Source: Alloscardovia theropitheci (GTDB lineage Bacteria; Actinomycetota; Actinomycetes; Actinomycetales; Bifidobacteriaceae). From it: DNA of 64,000 nucleotides. Made by a program: the position numbers and the translations under genes. Below the pieces are notes generated by a model, which had not been told where the DNA came from, did not search any database, and was given only the letters and a program-made list of their open reading frames with translations. The stretch lies in the NCBI RefSeq assembly GCF_004332295.1, contig NZ_RXLP01000023.1, positions 62,001-126,000 on the forward strand, read 5' to 3'. Of the stretch, positions 37,823-46,628 are shown piece after piece (within the stretch, counting starts at the first letter, position 1; every line of letters begins with the position of its first letter).

Positions 37823-38779
37823 TTAGTTACGAGCAACGAGATTGCCAATACGTTCAATAAGTTCATTCACGAAGCGATCGACGTCAACAGCAATTGCTGC
37901 CTTCATCGTCTTGTGAGGATCAGTAATACGTTGTTCATCGCCAATAGTACGTCCGCGTGTAGGACCTTCGACATCTACCTTCATGTTGAGATCAAGCAAT
38001 GTAACAAGAGTTGGATCAATAGCCACAGCTACTGCAAGCGGGTCATGCAAACCGCATCCGCCCAAATGAGGAGCAGTCGTCTCATATGCTTTGATGTAGA
38101 AGTCCACCATATCAGCGAAGAATTCGCCAGACTTTGTACCGGTTTCGCGCCACTTCTGGGTGTCCTTATACGTAAGAAGCGTCTGAAGAGTAACATCCAA
38201 ACCAATCATGGTTACAGGAGCGCCTGAACGGAAGAGGAAGTCAGCAGCTTCTGGATCTTGGGAAATATTTGCTTCAGTCCATGCATTCACATTGCCTGGA
38301 ACGGTAAGGGCCCCACCCATGATGACGATATTGCCGATGAGGTTTACAATTTCTGGATCCTTCTTAATTGCTGCGGCAATATTGGTATCAGGACCAGTTG
38401 GCACATATACCAGATCCTTGCCATACTTATGTACTGCTTCGATAATGAAGTCAACAGCACTCTGCTCTTCTACAGGGCGAGGGGAATCAGGAATTTCAAC
38501 ATCGCCGATACCGTTTTTACCATGAATAAATGCAGAAATTGGGAGTACTTCGAAACTATCTTTGGTCGAAGCATGCTCGATTCCACGGAATACTGGAACT
38601 TCAGGATGACCAAGGATATCGGTAATAGCAAGAGAGTTACGCACGCCCTGATCTACGAGAACGTTTCCATATGTACCGGTAATACCAATAAGCTCTACTT
38701 CTGGGCTCGCGAGCGCGTAAGCAATAGCCATTGCATCATCTACGCCTGTATCGAGATCGAGAATCATCTTCTTTGACAT
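37823..38779 (-). CDS. Inosine-uridine preferring nucleoside hydrolase family protein
   Basis: Splits the N-glycosidic bond of nucleosides to ribose and a base for salvage. The 318 residues begin with the calcium-binding signature DLDTGVDDAMAIAYAL (the DxDxGxDD motif), followed by VPVFRGIEHAST, GPDTNIAAAIKKDPEI, IVIMGGALTVPGNVNAWTEANI (the family's N-x-x-x-E-x-N/F-N region) and CGLHDPLAVAVAIDP, which holds the active-site His-Asp. GGAGG stands ten bases before the ATG at 38779. It forms an operon with the MFS transporter. Confidence 0.94.
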   Translation of the reverse strand: MSKKMILDLDTGVDDAMAIAYALASPEVELIGITGTYGNVLVDQGVRNSLAITDILGHPEVPVFRGIEHASTKDSFEVLPISAFIHGKNGIGDVEIPDSPRPVEEQSAVDFIIEAVHKYGKDLVYVPTGPDTNIAAAIKKDPEIVNLIGNIVIMGGALTVPGNVNAWTEANISQDPEAADFLFRSGAPVTMIGLDVTLQTLLTYKDTQKWRETGTKSGEFFADMVDFYIKAYETTAPHLGGCGLHDPLAVAVAIDPTLVTLLDLNMKVDVEGPTRGRTIGDEQRITDPHKTMKAAIAVDVDRFVNELIERIGNLVARN

Positions 38780-38853
38780 GGTGGAGAACCTCCGTTGGTT
38801 AATACGCGACAACAATTAAGTTGCCATCGCTTTGCTGCTTGTGCTGCTTTTCG

Positions 38854-38909
38854 CTGGCTGAGCGCTTACTCCGAACTCTGGCTCGAAAGTTGGTTAAGCG
38901 CTTAACCAA
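38854..38909 (-). promoter_or_regulatory. LacI-type operator pair upstream of the nucleoside operon
   Basis: 38890-38909 is a perfect 20-base palindrome with a central CG step (TTGGTTAAGC and its complement), the classic LacI-family form. A weaker copy (CTGGCTGAGCGCTTACTCCG, 38854-38873) is centred 36 bases away, and a half-site TTGGTTAA lies near 38815. No LacI regulator is encoded in the window. Confidence 0.8.
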
Positions 38910-39106
38910 CATCTAAATGACAACGATAGCACGATTATCCTAATTGCGCAAAATCGGAACACGAGGATATGAATTCAGCCCATTTTATCGGTTTATAAAC
39001 CTTGAAAAGTATTATTCAACTGATAACAAAGAATGTGTATTGCTTTGTTACGATTAGTTGCTAGATCGCCAATACCCAGATAAACAGATACCCAAATATC
39101 GAATAC
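38910..39106. other. Intergenic region upstream of the nucleoside operon
   Basis: It contains a perfect inverted repeat, TAACAAAG (39024-39031) with CTTTGTTA (39043-39050), which could end the DUF6630-like gene's transcript. It also has ATACCCAGAT and ATACCCAAAT near 39070-39096, which may be a decayed copy of the TACCCA repeat. No gene is visible. Confidence 0.4.
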
Positions 39107-40102
39107 TCACTCTTCCTCTCTCATCCCCTCCACAAACGATTCAACCGTTTCAAATTCAAAGAACTGCATCGAGTCCTCAGCTAATTCGTTCCCCGCATCA
39201 ATCAGCTCAGATAGTTTTTCTGTTGGATATATGAGAAAGACGACATAATCAGCCATGACATCCATATTCACGAGTCGGTAGCCCTGTGATTGAAGTTGCC
39301 GATCCAATTCGATAGCCCAGTCAGACATTTCCTGAGATGAATCAAAAGTTTCACTGTGCAACTCGATACTACGAGCATCAGTGCTTGCCCGACGATTTAT
39401 CATGCTCTTTGCCGTATCAATGAAATCGTCAAGAGCGTCGTCCTCACTGAAGATCCCAACCTCGTCTACTTCACTGAGCTCATCGACGAGCGCATACCAT
39501 GCAATCGTATTTTCGGTTGAAGTTTCATATACGTCGGAATCGGACAAGCTGTCTTTGTGTTGTAAGAAATATTTACGCGGATTTGCAAAGCACCCGTGTA
39601 ACCGTGCTAATACGCGCTGATCATATGTAAGCATTGAAGCGATACGTTTGAAAATTTCCGTCTGAATTCTCGGACGATTATCCCATTCAATATCCCAATC
39701 CTCAATAAGCGGCATACGAGCGTAATCAGTACGCGAATTATTAAGGAAATCTTGAACCATTTCCGCCGTTTCTTCCAACTCAAGCCCATCAATGCTCACA
39801 CCAAGCGAATGCTTTCCAGTGCCTTCATCGGCGACTTCCACTACGCATATATAGTGAGTCAGAGATGGATTATACTCACTGAGCTTATTGTCTAACTTAA
39901 TGGTCATGTCACTGCAAACACGATAATATTCATCTGTGTCCAACGGTCTCTCAGTTTTAACAGAGAAGGACGTTATGCGCCCTTTATCTATATCGCGCAG
40001 ACACTGTCTGATGTCAAACCATGTGAAGTCCTCAGTACTCAGGTCGTCAATCGTGAGCGTGCATCCACGATATTTCTTGCTCAGAAAACTCAAAAGACCC
40101 AT
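39107..40102 (-). CDS. DUF6630-like protein of unknown function
   Basis: An acidic, soluble protein of about 331 residues. The C-terminal half resembles DUF6630: TIAWYALVDELSEVDEVGIFS, DDFIDTAKSMI and the closing EMSDWAIELDRQLQSQGYRLVNMDVMADYVVFLI. The first half (SKKYRGCTLTIDDLSTEDFTWFDI onward) is not something I recognise. I start it at 40102 because GAGGAGG stands five bases before that ATG, giving MGLLSFLSKKY; the frame is open to 40216 without a good ribosome site. No membrane segment or catalytic motif is visible. It stands alone, divergent from the acetyltransferase gene. Confidence 0.7.
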   Translation of the reverse strand: MGLLSFLSKKYRGCTLTIDDLSTEDFTWFDIRQCLRDIDKGRITSFSVKTERPLDTDEYYRVCSDMTIKLDNKLSEYNPSLTHYICVVEVADEGTGKHSLGVSIDGLELEETAEMVQDFLNNSRTDYARMPLIEDWDIEWDNRPRIQTEIFKRIASMLTYDQRVLARLHGCFANPRKYFLQHKDSLSDSDVYETSTENTIAWYALVDELSEVDEVGIFSEDDALDDFIDTAKSMINRRASTDARSIELHSETFDSSQEMSDWAIELDRQLQSQGYRLVNMDVMADYVVFLIYPTEKLSELIDAGNELAEDSMQFFEFETVESFVEGMREEE

Positions 40103-40434
40103 ATCATCCTCCTCAATGATTGCTCGCATAGTTATTAGGTCAACCGCCTGACCATTCATATACGTTACATACACCGTTTTTGACTCTTTCAATGAATCGA
40201 CATTCGGCTTTTGCAACTATCTAGCAAATCACTGTTATACGTTATTGTACTCCTGTTACGCTTGATGTTCTTTAACTCAAAAATTTTTGGACGGCGTATT
40301 TTTTGCACGTCGTATCGCACACGCCAACTAGATCCAGTAATCGTACTCTATTACTACATCATAATGTTGCGCTCTATCGCCTCACCATCTCACTGCATCC
40401 TATCGCTACACTCTTCACATGCTAAAATTCATGT
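40103..40434. other. Divergent intergenic region, DUF6630-like to acetyltransferase
   Basis: No gene or hairpin is recognised. TAAAAT at 40423-40428 lies six bases before the acetyltransferase ATG and may be the -10 box of a leaderless transcript. Confidence 0.4.
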
Positions 40435-40884
40435 ATGCACATTCAAGAGATTGAAGACCGCGATTCGGCTTTAATAAACATTCTTGTCGATATCTGGGAG
40501 CAATCTACACGCGCTACCCATACTTTCGTCCCAGAGCCTGAAATTCTTCGCATTAAGCAGTATATTCCTGAAGCTTTACGTGACGTTCCTGAGCTTATTA
40601 TCGCTCAAGACGAATTAGGAAATCCTCTTGGCTTTATGGGTATTGATGGCACTCATCTTGAGATGCTTTTTATCGATCCACAAAATCGTGGACGAGGAAT
40701 TGGCAAACAGCTTTTAGAATACGGTATTAAAGCTCACGGTGTTCATGATCTTACTGTCAATGAGCAAAATCCGCAAGCAGTTGGTTTCTATGAGCACCTA
40801 GGTTTTGTCACTTATAAGCGTAGCGATGTAGACGAGTATGGAGACCCCTTCCCTATCCTTTATATGCGTTTAGAGCATGAGTAA
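40435..40884 (+). CDS. yjaB: GNAT-family N-acetyltransferase, YjaB-like
   Basis: A 149-residue acetyl-CoA-dependent acetyltransferase. It follows E. coli YjaB closely: LVDIWEQSTRATHTFVPE, LGFMGIDGTHLEMLFIDPQNRGRGIGKQLLEYG (acetyl-CoA loop RGRGIG) and TVNEQNPQAVGFYEHLGFVTYKRSDVDEYGDPFPIL. The substrate of YjaB is not established. No ribosome site is visible before the ATG; a TAAAAT box six bases upstream suggests a leaderless mRNA. Confidence 0.92.
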   Translation: MHIQEIEDRDSALINILVDIWEQSTRATHTFVPEPEILRIKQYIPEALRDVPELIIAQDELGNPLGFMGIDGTHLEMLFIDPQNRGRGIGKQLLEYGIKAHGVHDLTVNEQNPQAVGFYEHLGFVTYKRSDVDEYGDPFPILYMRLEHE

Positions 40885-41141
40885 TTTTCTACAAAATTGT
40901 ATAAACAGTAAGCTCGCTAAAACTGTAATTACTTCATCTCTTTGTCCCCGAAACTCATCAAATGCAGCGCGAATACTGCCGTACGAATATTTCTCATTGT
41001 GCCTACCGCGAGACTATGCCACAATACCCATCAAATTCTGAACACTTATGTAAAATAAATACAGCACAAAGCATTGTATAGATAGCATTGCTAATGCACT
41101 AAAACTATTCGTTTCATATCGGTGAACTTTGAGGGATACAC

Positions 41142-41921
41142 GTGTCACGGAAAACTAACGCTCCTATGGCTCAATCGAAAGGGCTCGATGCTCATAACGA
41201 GCAGTACTTTACAGCGCAACCATCAACTGATGATGAACGCCGCGAGCTCAGTGTAACTATTCGCGGTAATGATTACACCGTTACTGTGTCTAATAGTGTT
41301 TTCTCAACTCATCGGTTAGATCTTGGCACGAAAGTCCTTCTAGATAGAGTTCCTTCACCTGAGGATTTGCCAGACGGCGCTCAAATTCTTGATATCGGTT
41401 GCGGCTGGGGGCCAATTTCTCTCGCTGCTGCATCAGAAGCCCCTCATAATGCTACTGTTTGGGCTCTTGATGTCAACGAGCGAGCTGTTGAACTTACACA
41501 AGAAAATGCACGCCGTGCACAGTTAGAATCCGTTCATGCTGGCACTACAGAAAGTCTCACTAACGAATTCGGACAGCGCTGGACGCACGCCCAGTTCGAT
41601 CTCATCTGGTCAAATCCGCCTATTCGCATAGGAAAAGAAGCATTACACGAACTTCTCATGACATATCTTCTTCGTCTTAAGCCAAACGGAGGCACAGCAT
41701 ATCTTGTCGTGCAAAAGCATTTAGGCGCAGACCCGCTCATCTCATGGCTTGATGAACATTTGAACGATGCTTCAGCAGACTTAGAGCATGCGAGCTCTCA
41801 GGACGCAGCATCAGAATCATCGGAACCATCAGAATATCCAGAACAACCAGAACAATCTTTCACGGTATCAAAGTACGCTTCAGCTAAGGGATACCGCATT
41901 ATTGAGGTAATTCGACATTAA
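41142..41921 (+). CDS. Class I methyltransferase, RsmC/RlmG-like
   Basis: A 259-residue SAM-dependent methyltransferase of the small-domain (MTS) type. The cofactor motif is ILDIGCGWGPISLAAA, and the catalytic motif WSNPPIRIG (Asn-Pro-Pro-Ile) indicates base N-methylation, as in the rRNA guanine methyltransferases RsmC and RlmG. VFSTHRLDLGTKVLLD is also typical. The C-terminus carries a short Ser/Glu/Pro insert (DAASESSEPSEYPEQPEQS). It starts with GTG, with GAGGG six bases before. Its stop overlaps the start of hrpA (TAATG). Confidence 0.9.
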   Translation: MSRKTNAPMAQSKGLDAHNEQYFTAQPSTDDERRELSVTIRGNDYTVTVSNSVFSTHRLDLGTKVLLDRVPSPEDLPDGAQILDIGCGWGPISLAAASEAPHNATVWALDVNERAVELTQENARRAQLESVHAGTTESLTNEFGQRWTHAQFDLIWSNPPIRIGKEALHELLMTYLLRLKPNGGTAYLVVQKHLGADPLISWLDEHLNDASADLEHASSQDAASESSEPSEYPEQPEQSFTVSKYASAKGYRIIEVIRH

Positions 41922-44900
41922 TGACACAAGAACAATCATCTACTTACCATACTCACAACACTTCAGACACCGCATCAGCTACTTCGGCCCGCACGTCTAC
42001 TTCTGCTAGCACCACTACTTCGCGAGCGCTTCATTTCTCATATCCTGAGTCGCTCCCGGTAAGCCAAGCACGCTCTGAGATTATTGATGCCATTAAGAGC
42101 TCACAGGTGATTATCGTTTCCGGTCAAACCGGTTCTGGTAAAACGACTCAGATCCCTAAGATGCTCCTGGAAATGAACCGTGGCTCACACGGGAAGAAAA
42201 TTATCGTTACACAGCCTCGTCGTATCGCGGCGCGAAGCGTAGCTGAACGTATCGCTGAAGAAACGCATTCCAAGCTTGGCGACACTATGGGTTACCGAGT
42301 TCGCTTCACCGATGAAAGTTCAAGCAAAACTCGTCTTGTCATCGCAACAGATGGTATCTTACTCGCTCATATTCAGCGTGACCCTCTCCTTTCGGCATAT
42401 GACACGATTATGATTGATGAAGCTCACGAGCGAAGCCTGAACATTGATTTTCTTTTAGGGTATTTGACGACGATTTTGCCGAAGCGCAAAGATTTAAAAC
42501 TCATCATCACGTCAGCGACTATTGATTCTCAAAAATTCCAGGAACATTATTCTCGAGTTACGAAGAAAACTGTTCCTGTTATCGAAGTCAGTGGACGCAC
42601 TTTCCCTGTCCAAGTACTGTATGAACCAGTGGGAGCCGCTCCTGCTCTCGTGCGAAATCTCAGTAGTTTCCCTTCGCTCAACGCTTCCATTTCGATGGAT
42701 GACGATTCAAGTAATTCCGGCGACGATTCAAACGATTTTGATGACGATATGGCAGTATCGACGGCTGTTGCCCGTGCGTGTGCTGAGCTCAGCATTCATT
42801 CCACGCACACGAGTGGTCCGCGCGATATCCTTGTTTTTGCAGCCGGCGAGCGCGATATCCGCGAGTATGAGCATGCTATTTCTAAGGCATTCGGTGCACG
42901 CGCTTCAGATAGGAAGCGTCCTGATGCTATAGAAATAGTTCCTCTTTACGCTCGTTTAAGCGCTAAAGATCAGCATAAGATTTTTGAGCCTCACACCCAT
43001 CAGCGCATTATTATCGCTACAAATGTGGCAGAAACATCGTTGACAGTTCCAGGTATTCGTTATGTGGTCGACCCTGGTTTTGCACGCATTTCGCGATATT
43101 CGAAGACAGCTAAAGTTCAGAGACTTCCTATTGAGGAAATTTCTCAAGCAAGCGCAAATCAGCGTTCTGGACGTTGCGGACGTATCGCTGATGGTATCGC
43201 AATTCGTTTGTATTCGTCAGAAAATTTCGAGTCGCGTCCGCAATTTACCGATCCGGAAATTCTGCGTACATCCTTAGGATCCGTCGTATTGCAAATGCTT
43301 GCTGTCGGCGTAGCTCACACGGCAAGCGATGTCACGAATTTCGGGTTTATCGATCCGCCAGATACAAGAGCGGTAAGCGATGGTTTTAATGAGCTTCTTG
43401 AGCTTCGCGCTATTAAGAGAGTAAAGAATAAACACTCGAAATCTCGAACTAAGCCTGAAGCGCACGTAGCCGAATCGTCTACTCCGAAGTCTGACGTAGT
43501 CCTGACTAAAATTGGCCGTCAGCTCTCACGCATTCCAATTGATGTGCGTTTGGCTCGTATGATTGTAGAAGCTAGCCATACAACGCCGAATAATCTTGCA
43601 TCAGTTGTGGCTATTGTCGCATTTTTGAGTTTGCAAGATCCGCGTGAACGCCCAGAAGATGTGCGCGACGAGGCAGACCGCATTCATAAACGTTTCGCAT
43701 GTAAAGATTCTGATTTTTTGAGCGCGCTCAATTTATGGGTACATTTCTATGAGCGGGACAATCGTTTATCGAATTCTCGGTTTAGGAAATTATGCCAATC
43801 AGAATTTGTTAATTTCCTTCGTATGCGTCAATGGCGTGATTTGTATCAGCAGCTCGTTACGATGTGCGCTGATATGAAGTGGGAAGTTGGGACGGTTACA
43901 CCAATTAAGCGCCCTTCGCCTGACATCGTCGATCTTCCTCAAGCACAGCAAGCATCAGGGGCTCTTGCGTGTGTATGGGATGGTGAGAGTATTCACCGTT
44001 CTATGCTTGCAGGGCTCTTATCTTCTATGGGTATGCAGGTAATTCGCGAACCGAAAGCTTCTCAATTTGCTGGTCTTAAAGGTGCTGCTCGTGTACGTGC
44101 TATGAAGCGCGCGGAGAAATTATCTAAAAACGATTATCAGGGTGCTCGCGGTACACGTTTCTCCCTCTTCCCTGGCTCTGATGTGGCTTCTACTACCCCA
44201 TCGTGGGTTATGACAAGTGAACTCGTAGAGACGTCTCGTTTATGGGCTCGTATGAGTGCCGCAATTGACCCGAAATGGGCGTATGAGCTAGCTAAAGATT
44301 TAACCCGTACATCCTACGGTGCGCCACACTGGTCAAGTTCTGCAGGAAGTGCTGTCGCGAGCTCTACAATTCATTTATACGGCTTACCGATTATCTCAGA
44401 TCGACAAGTGCAATGGGGGCGCATTAATCCTGAAGAAGCACGCGAATTACTTATCCGTCAAGGGCTGATTGAGGGCGATATTACTCGCCGATTTAGCTAC
44501 GATGATTTCGTAGCTAAGAATCATGCTGTGCTTGAGCAAGCTGATGAAGAAACTCATCGCACGCGTCAGATTAGTGATGCCGTCAGCGATGAAGATCTCT
44601 ATGACTTCTATGATCGTGTCTTACCGCAGTCGGCTACATCCGTGGCAGAGCTTGCAAAATGGTGGAAGCACGAGCATGGCAATCAGCCTGATTTGCTTAA
44701 TTTTGATCCGTCTAAGGTCGAACGTCTTGATAATTCTGAATCAGCAGATTTGAGCGATTATCCAGACCGCTGGTTCGTGCGCGGAACTGATGCTACCGAG
44801 TTTTCCTTCAAACTCAGTTATATTTATGATCCTCATGCCGACAATGACGGTGTAACAGTACACATCCCGCTCTCCGCGCTCCTTCGTGTTCAGCCGCGTG

Positions 44901-46156
44901 ATTTTACTTGGACTGTTCCTGGACTGCTCAATGATTTAATCGTCAATACTATTAAGTCTCTTCCAAAAGCTTTGCGCGTACAATTCGTCCCAGCTCCTAA
45001 TACTGCTGTGCGCATCCGCCAATGGCTCAATGAACGCTATCCGTATCTGCCAGGCTCCAAGGAAACAATGGATAATGCTTCTCATGGCAACGAAATCCCT
45101 GATTTTACGCACGCATTTACTCAAGCAGCAATCAGTGTAACGAATGCTCAACTTCATCCAGAAGATTTCGGTCCAGAACAATTGACGCGCTTACCAAACT
45201 TCGTTCGACTTAATTTTGCCGTCGAAACCGATCCTGTACGTGGTCCGCGCGGTCGCATGAAACGTAAACCGCAGATTTTGGCTATTTCGAAAGATTTAGC
45301 CGAGCTTCAACGTCACTTCAGTGACCAAGCTCAGCGCTCCGCTCGAAAGACTATCTCTCATCAAGCGGATGCTGCTCATAAAGCAGGCAAAGAAGTTAAA
45401 CGCGCAGATTTGCTCCATAATGCTGGCGCTACAGACGAGCTTCGTCAAAATATGCTCTGGAAGAGCGTACTGGAGTCTGTGAAACTTCCAAATGAGCGCA
45501 TCCGTTCGCGCTGGCTTGGAAATGAGGCTCTTATTCTTGCCACAGCGCCTTACAGCAGTATTGATGCCACAATTGACGATATGCAGTTGGCTGCGGTCAA
45601 ACGCTTACTTCCTCATATAGACACGATTAGTTCAGATAAGCAATTAGCCGATGAAATTGCTGGAATTATGAATGTATTCGAGGATACTGTCTACGCAGTC
45701 GCTCATGATGTCATAGCGATTTTGCAGTCGTACGGTGAAGTCTCTCACGCAGTGAGCGGCAAGGCTGATTTGCCACTACTGTCTGTACTTCAATCTGTAC
45801 GAACGCATGCACAAGCTCTTGTTCACGAAGGGTTTATAGCCGAAACACCATCAGAGTATCTTCCGCGTATCAAACGTTACTTAATGGCGGATATCATGCG
45901 CATCGAAAAGGCAAAGCAAAATCGTGATCGCGATGTGCAATGGGCTTGGCAAGCTGACGAGGCTTTAGCACTTGTCCATGAAGCTCAGGCTCGTGCCGAT
46001 AAAGCTCCTGCCGGTCCTGTCCATGATGATGCTGTACAAGTCGCTGAGCAATTGCGATGGATGTATGAAGAATTCCTCGTCTCCTTATGGGCTCAGGAAT
46101 ATGGAACTGCTTACCCGATTAGTATGAAGAGGCTCAGGAAAGCTGCAGAAAAATAG
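41921..46156 (+). CDS. hrpA: ATP-dependent RNA helicase HrpA
   Basis: A 1411-residue DEAH-box RNA helicase. A Ser/Thr-rich N-terminus leads to motif I GQTGSGKTTQIP, Ia TQPRRIAARSVAERIAEE, motif II DEAHERSLN, motif III SATID, motif V TNVAETSLTVPGIRYVVDPG and motif VI QRSGRCGR. The helicase-associated and OB-like regions follow, then the long DUF3418 C-terminal domain typical of HrpA (RWFVRGTDATEFSFKL and VTVHIPLSALLRVQP). A Ser/Asp insert (DDDSSNSGDDSNDFDDD) sits between the two RecA-like domains. It forms an operon with the methyltransferase, suggesting a shared role in RNA or ribosome metabolism. Confidence 0.96.
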   Translation: MTQEQSSTYHTHNTSDTASATSARTSTSASTTTSRALHFSYPESLPVSQARSEIIDAIKSSQVIIVSGQTGSGKTTQIPKMLLEMNRGSHGKKIIVTQPRRIAARSVAERIAEETHSKLGDTMGYRVRFTDESSSKTRLVIATDGILLAHIQRDPLLSAYDTIMIDEAHERSLNIDFLLGYLTTILPKRKDLKLIITSATIDSQKFQEHYSRVTKKTVPVIEVSGRTFPVQVLYEPVGAAPALVRNLSSFPSLNASISMDDDSSNSGDDSNDFDDDMAVSTAVARACAELSIHSTHTSGPRDILVFAAGERDIREYEHAISKAFGARASDRKRPDAIEIVPLYARLSAKDQHKIFEPHTHQRIIIATNVAETSLTVPGIRYVVDPGFARISRYSKTAKVQRLPIEEISQASANQRSGRCGRIADGIAIRLYSSENFESRPQFTDPEILRTSLGSVVLQMLAVGVAHTASDVTNFGFIDPPDTRAVSDGFNELLELRAIKRVKNKHSKSRTKPEAHVAESSTPKSDVVLTKIGRQLSRIPIDVRLARMIVEASHTTPNNLASVVAIVAFLSLQDPRERPEDVRDEADRIHKRFACKDSDFLSALNLWVHFYERDNRLSNSRFRKLCQSEFVNFLRMRQWRDLYQQLVTMCADMKWEVGTVTPIKRPSPDIVDLPQAQQASGALACVWDGESIHRSMLAGLLSSMGMQVIREPKASQFAGLKGAARVRAMKRAEKLSKNDYQGARGTRFSLFPGSDVASTTPSWVMTSELVETSRLWARMSAAIDPKWAYELAKDLTRTSYGAPHWSSSAGSAVASSTIHLYGLPIISDRQVQWGRINPEEARELLIRQGLIEGDITRRFSYDDFVAKNHAVLEQADEETHRTRQISDAVSDEDLYDFYDRVLPQSATSVAELAKWWKHEHGNQPDLLNFDPSKVERLDNSESADLSDYPDRWFVRGTDATEFSFKLSYIYDPHADNDGVTVHIPLSALLRVQPRDFTWTVPGLLNDLIVNTIKSLPKALRVQFVPAPNTAVRIRQWLNERYPYLPGSKETMDNASHGNEIPDFTHAFTQAAISVTNAQLHPEDFGPEQLTRLPNFVRLNFAVETDPVRGPRGRMKRKPQILAISKDLAELQRHFSDQAQRSARKTISHQADAAHKAGKEVKRADLLHNAGATDELRQNMLWKSVLESVKLPNERIRSRWLGNEALILATAPYSSIDATIDDMQLAAVKRLLPHIDTISSDKQLADEIAGIMNVFEDTVYAVAHDVIAILQSYGEVSHAVSGKADLPLLSVLQSVRTHAQALVHEGFIAETPSEYLPRIKRYLMADIMRIEKAKQNRDRDVQWAWQADEALALVHEAQARADKAPAGPVHDDAVQVAEQLRWMYEEFLVSLWAQEYGTAYPISMKRLRKAAEK

Positions 46157-46188
46157 TTTGAGAAGCTACTCTCGCAGAACCATAATGA

Positions 46189-46230
46189 ATGTGGTGATAC
46201 ACGGTTAGAAATATCCGCGTATCACCACAT
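46189..46230. terminator. Hairpin after hrpA
   Basis: A 12-base stem ATGTGGTGATAC/GTATCACCACAT with an 18-base loop, between hrpA and the convergent small membrane gene. No T-run is seen. Confidence 0.6.
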
Positions 46231-46260
46231 CGCATCTTCATGTACTTTCGTGATGTATCC

Positions 46261-46461
46261 TCACGCATACATCAACACTAAGCTCACCGCTATGAAGAGG
46301 AATTGTACTGCCACATATATGCAAGCATATATTTTTTTGGCTTCTTCATTCCACTTATGCGTAAAAACTGTAAATACGAGCCATGGAATAATAAGCGCTA
46401 TGTTAAGCAAAGCGTAATAAACAACGGGAACCATTGATGTTGGTGTAATCATGGGAATCAT
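46261..46461 (-). CDS. Small two-helix membrane protein
   Basis: A 66-residue protein with two strong hydrophobic segments (YYALLNIALIIPWLVFTVF and IYVAVQFLFIAVSLVLMYA) separated by a charged turn (THKWNEEAKKI). A purine-rich ribosome site (AGAGGGGGAG) lies at the start; translation could begin at the first or the fourth codon (both Met). A perfect 18-base palindrome lies about 50 bases upstream. I do not recognise the family. Its topology, ribosome site and separate position between hairpins support a real gene, but no function can be given. Confidence 0.55.
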   Translation of the reverse strand: MIPMITPTSMVPVVYYALLNIALIIPWLVFTVFTHKWNEEAKKIYACIYVAVQFLFIAVSLVLMYA

Positions 46462-46507
46462 CTCCCCCTCTTTCTACAAGAAGTAGTATCTATACGTCAT
46501 TGCATAG

Positions 46508-46525
46508 TTATCTACTTGTAGATAA
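46508..46525. promoter_or_regulatory. Perfect palindrome upstream of the small membrane gene
   Basis: TTATCTAC-TT-GTAGATAA, with 8-base arms. TCTACAAG upstream (about 46472) also pairs with CTTGTAGA, so the region can fold in two ways. It is a candidate operator for a dimeric regulator. Confidence 0.5.
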
Positions 46526-46566
46526 GTTTACCACTCTCATAAGTTAGCGCAAGCATCGGTTACAAC

Positions 46567-46606
46567 GTTTTGTGGACTAGCTCAATACCTAGCTAGCCCA
46601 CAAAAC
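46567..46606 (-). terminator. Hairpin after glnA
   Basis: A 16-base stem with one mismatch (GTTTTGTGGACTAGCT / AGCTAGCCCACAAAAC) and an 8-base loop, 23 bases beyond the glnA stop codon. Confidence 0.7.
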
Positions 46607-46628
46607 GAGAAAAATTATTGATGTACGA

